Origin: JAPLGE01 sp964355545
Lineage (GTDB): Bacteria; Bipolaricaulota; Bipolaricaulia; UBA7950; UBA9294
Direction of reading: 5' to 3'
Length of the DNA: 23,681 nt
Assembly: GCA_964355545.1 (NCBI GenBank)
Contig: CAYHEK010000016.1
Span: forward strand, 1 to 23,681
Below, piece after piece: positions 22,508 through 23,681 of the stretch. Under the pieces are notes generated by a model. The model did not search any database, was not told the DNA's origin, and saw only the letters and a program-made list of their open reading frames with translations. Every line of letters begins with the position of its first letter. The first letter of the stretch is position 1. The position numbers and the translations under genes were made by a program.

Positions 22508-23674
22508 CTACTTCCCGCAGGAGGAGCACTTGACCGTCCTCGGTTCGCGGTGCTTTTCCTCGGGCACAATCTGGAAGGCCACGAACTGGTTCTTTTGCTC
22601 GGCGCTGAAGTTATTGTCGCTCGCCAAGAGGACGCTCCAGCGGCCGCTTGGAAGCTTGGGTCCGAGCGTGATCGACTCGAGGTTGTCCGGCTTGAGCGCG
22701 ATCGGGGAGACGCCTGGGAGGGCGGAGAGCCGCGCGAGGAGCACCTTTGAGACCGCGCGACCGGCGTAGGGGAAGGGGAGGGCCACGGCGTCCTTCACGT
22801 CGTCTGAGCCGGCGAGCTTCACCCCGAAGATCGTGACGTCGTTCCCCACTCCGGTCGCGAAGGCGCGCTCGACGACGAGGAGGTCGTAGTCAGGCCATAC
22901 GTGCTTCACGTAGAGGAGGGCCGAGACGCCGTTATCGGCGTACGTGTCCACAGGGGAGGTGAAGATTGGCTCAGTGACGTAGGCGTACTCCCTCCGTAGG
23001 CTTGGGGTCTGGGTTTGGAGGTCGTACTCGAGGATGCGCACGGTCGTGCCGTGCTCCACGGTCGAAATCGGGCCATCTTGCTCCAGGGCCTGCTCGGTCG
23101 CGACGTACAGGGTGTCGCCCGCGGGGGTGAGGGCCATCCCCTCGAAGGCGAGGTTCGTCCTCACCCCACGGCCCTCCGCGGGGAGGAACGCCTCTGGGAG
23201 CGGGATCTCGCGCAAAAGGACGCCGTCCGGGGCGAACTCGCGGATCCACGGCCGATTCTCGAGGTCGCGCTCGGAGGAGACGATCAGGTTCCCGTCCGGG
23301 GTGAGGACGACCTCCTCCGCGTCGATCGCCTTCGGAGCGTACGGCTGCACCCCCGGTGTGCGCGGGTCGCTGTCGAGGAAGGCCACGCCGAGGACCTGGA
23401 CGTCGTGGACCCCGCGCGGGTCAACGGTCATCTTCAGGGTGTACAGCCTCCCCGGCGTTCCGGTCTCGCCCCGGTCGTCGCTCACGGCGTAGGTGACGCC
23501 CGTTGCCGGGTCGTAGGTGAGCCCAGAGATCCCACCGACCGGCATGGTGCCGAAGGTCCATTCTCCGGTCGGGATGCTCGTCGAGCCAAGGTACCGCAGG
23601 GGCCCGGCGGACGGCGGGAGGAGCCCAGTCAACGCCAGCGCGACCACGACCGCAACAGCGAATACCTGCCACAT
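22508..23674 (-). CDS. Exported esterase-like phytase-family protein
   Basis: A 388-residue protein with a signal peptide (about 1-24, hydrophobic FAVAVVVALALTGLL). A beta-propeller-like domain of the esterase-like-activity-of-phytase family follows: GGISGLTYDPATGVTYAVSD (47-66), IDAEEVVLTPDGNLIVSSER, NLAFEGMALTPAGDTLYVAT and DNLESITLGP. Secreted, with possible action on a phosphoester or ester; the family is biochemically poorly defined. The C-terminus ends KCSSCGK, a CxxC that lies outside the domain. ATG 23674 is seven bases from the right edge, with GGAAACG before it, so upstream context is missing and the start is slightly uncertain. Confidence 0.8.
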   Translation of the reverse strand: MWQVFAVAVVVALALTGLLPPSAGPLRYLGSTSIPTGEWTFGTMPVGGISGLTYDPATGVTYAVSDDRGETGTPGRLYTLKMTVDPRGVHDVQVLGVAFLDSDPRTPGVQPYAPKAIDAEEVVLTPDGNLIVSSERDLENRPWIREFAPDGVLLREIPLPEAFLPAEGRGVRTNLAFEGMALTPAGDTLYVATEQALEQDGPISTVEHGTTVRILEYDLQTQTPSLRREYAYVTEPIFTSPVDTYADNGVSALLYVKHVWPDYDLLVVERAFATGVGNDVTIFGVKLAGSDDVKDAVALPFPYAGRAVSKVLLARLSALPGVSPIALKPDNLESITLGPKLPSGRWSVLLASDNNFSAEQKNQFVAFQIVPEEKHREPRTVKCSSCGK

Positions 23675-23681
23675 CGTTTCC

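Noticed and set aside
1..23681. tRNA, rRNA or CRISPR arrays
   Set aside because: No cloverleaf-like, rRNA-like or regularly spaced repeat segments were seen. The only tandem repeat is the 42-bp one at 8739.

Overview
The window is GC-rich, densely coded bacterial DNA with strong Shine-Dalgarno sites (AAGGAGG type), ATGA or GTGA overlaps inside operons, and heavy use of CTC, GAG and GGG-type codons. Gene content points to an anaerobic heterotroph or acetogen-like bacterium, possibly an uncultivated lineage such as Bipolaricaulota/Acetothermia. That placement is an impression, not shown by any marker gene here. No rRNA, tRNA, CRISPR array or complete mobile element was seen.

Layout. (1) 1-6.0 kb, minus strand: ssnA, ygfK and a threonine synthase that runs off the left edge. 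(2) 6.0-8.9 kb, plus strand: an accessory island with a DUF4143-type AAA ATPase behind a perfect palindrome, three small conserved proteins of unknown function, a probable transposase relic and a 14-bp tandem repeat. (3) 9.0-13.9 kb, plus strand: a complete BMP/Nup-type nucleoside ABC importer (ATPase, two permeases, binding protein) closed by a strong terminator. (4) 14.0-17.7 kb, plus strand: a three-subunit xanthine-dehydrogenase-family molybdenum hydroxylase. (5) 17.7-19.6 kb, minus strand: adenine deaminase plus a small membrane protein. (6) 19.7-20.2 kb, plus strand: a small anchored or exported unknown. (7) 20.2-23.7 kb, minus strand: an esterase-like phytase-family exported protein, a DOMON protein, and a PspC / LiaI-like / LiaF-like envelope operon.

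The coherent theme of regions 1, 3, 4 and 5 is purine use. The importer would bring in nucleosides or bases, adenine deaminase would make hypoxanthine, the Mo hydroxylase would oxidise the ring, and YgfK with SsnA, both members of the known anaerobic purine-degradation gene cluster of gut bacteria, would act on the oxidised ring. The other members (ygeW, ygeX, ygeY, hyuA) and any regulator are not in view. Substrates are inferred from families and context.

Several genes have sigma70-like promoters with a 17-18 bp spacer placed almost on the start codon. The ATPase and adenine deaminase look leaderless, while the others have short leaders with a Shine-Dalgarno site.
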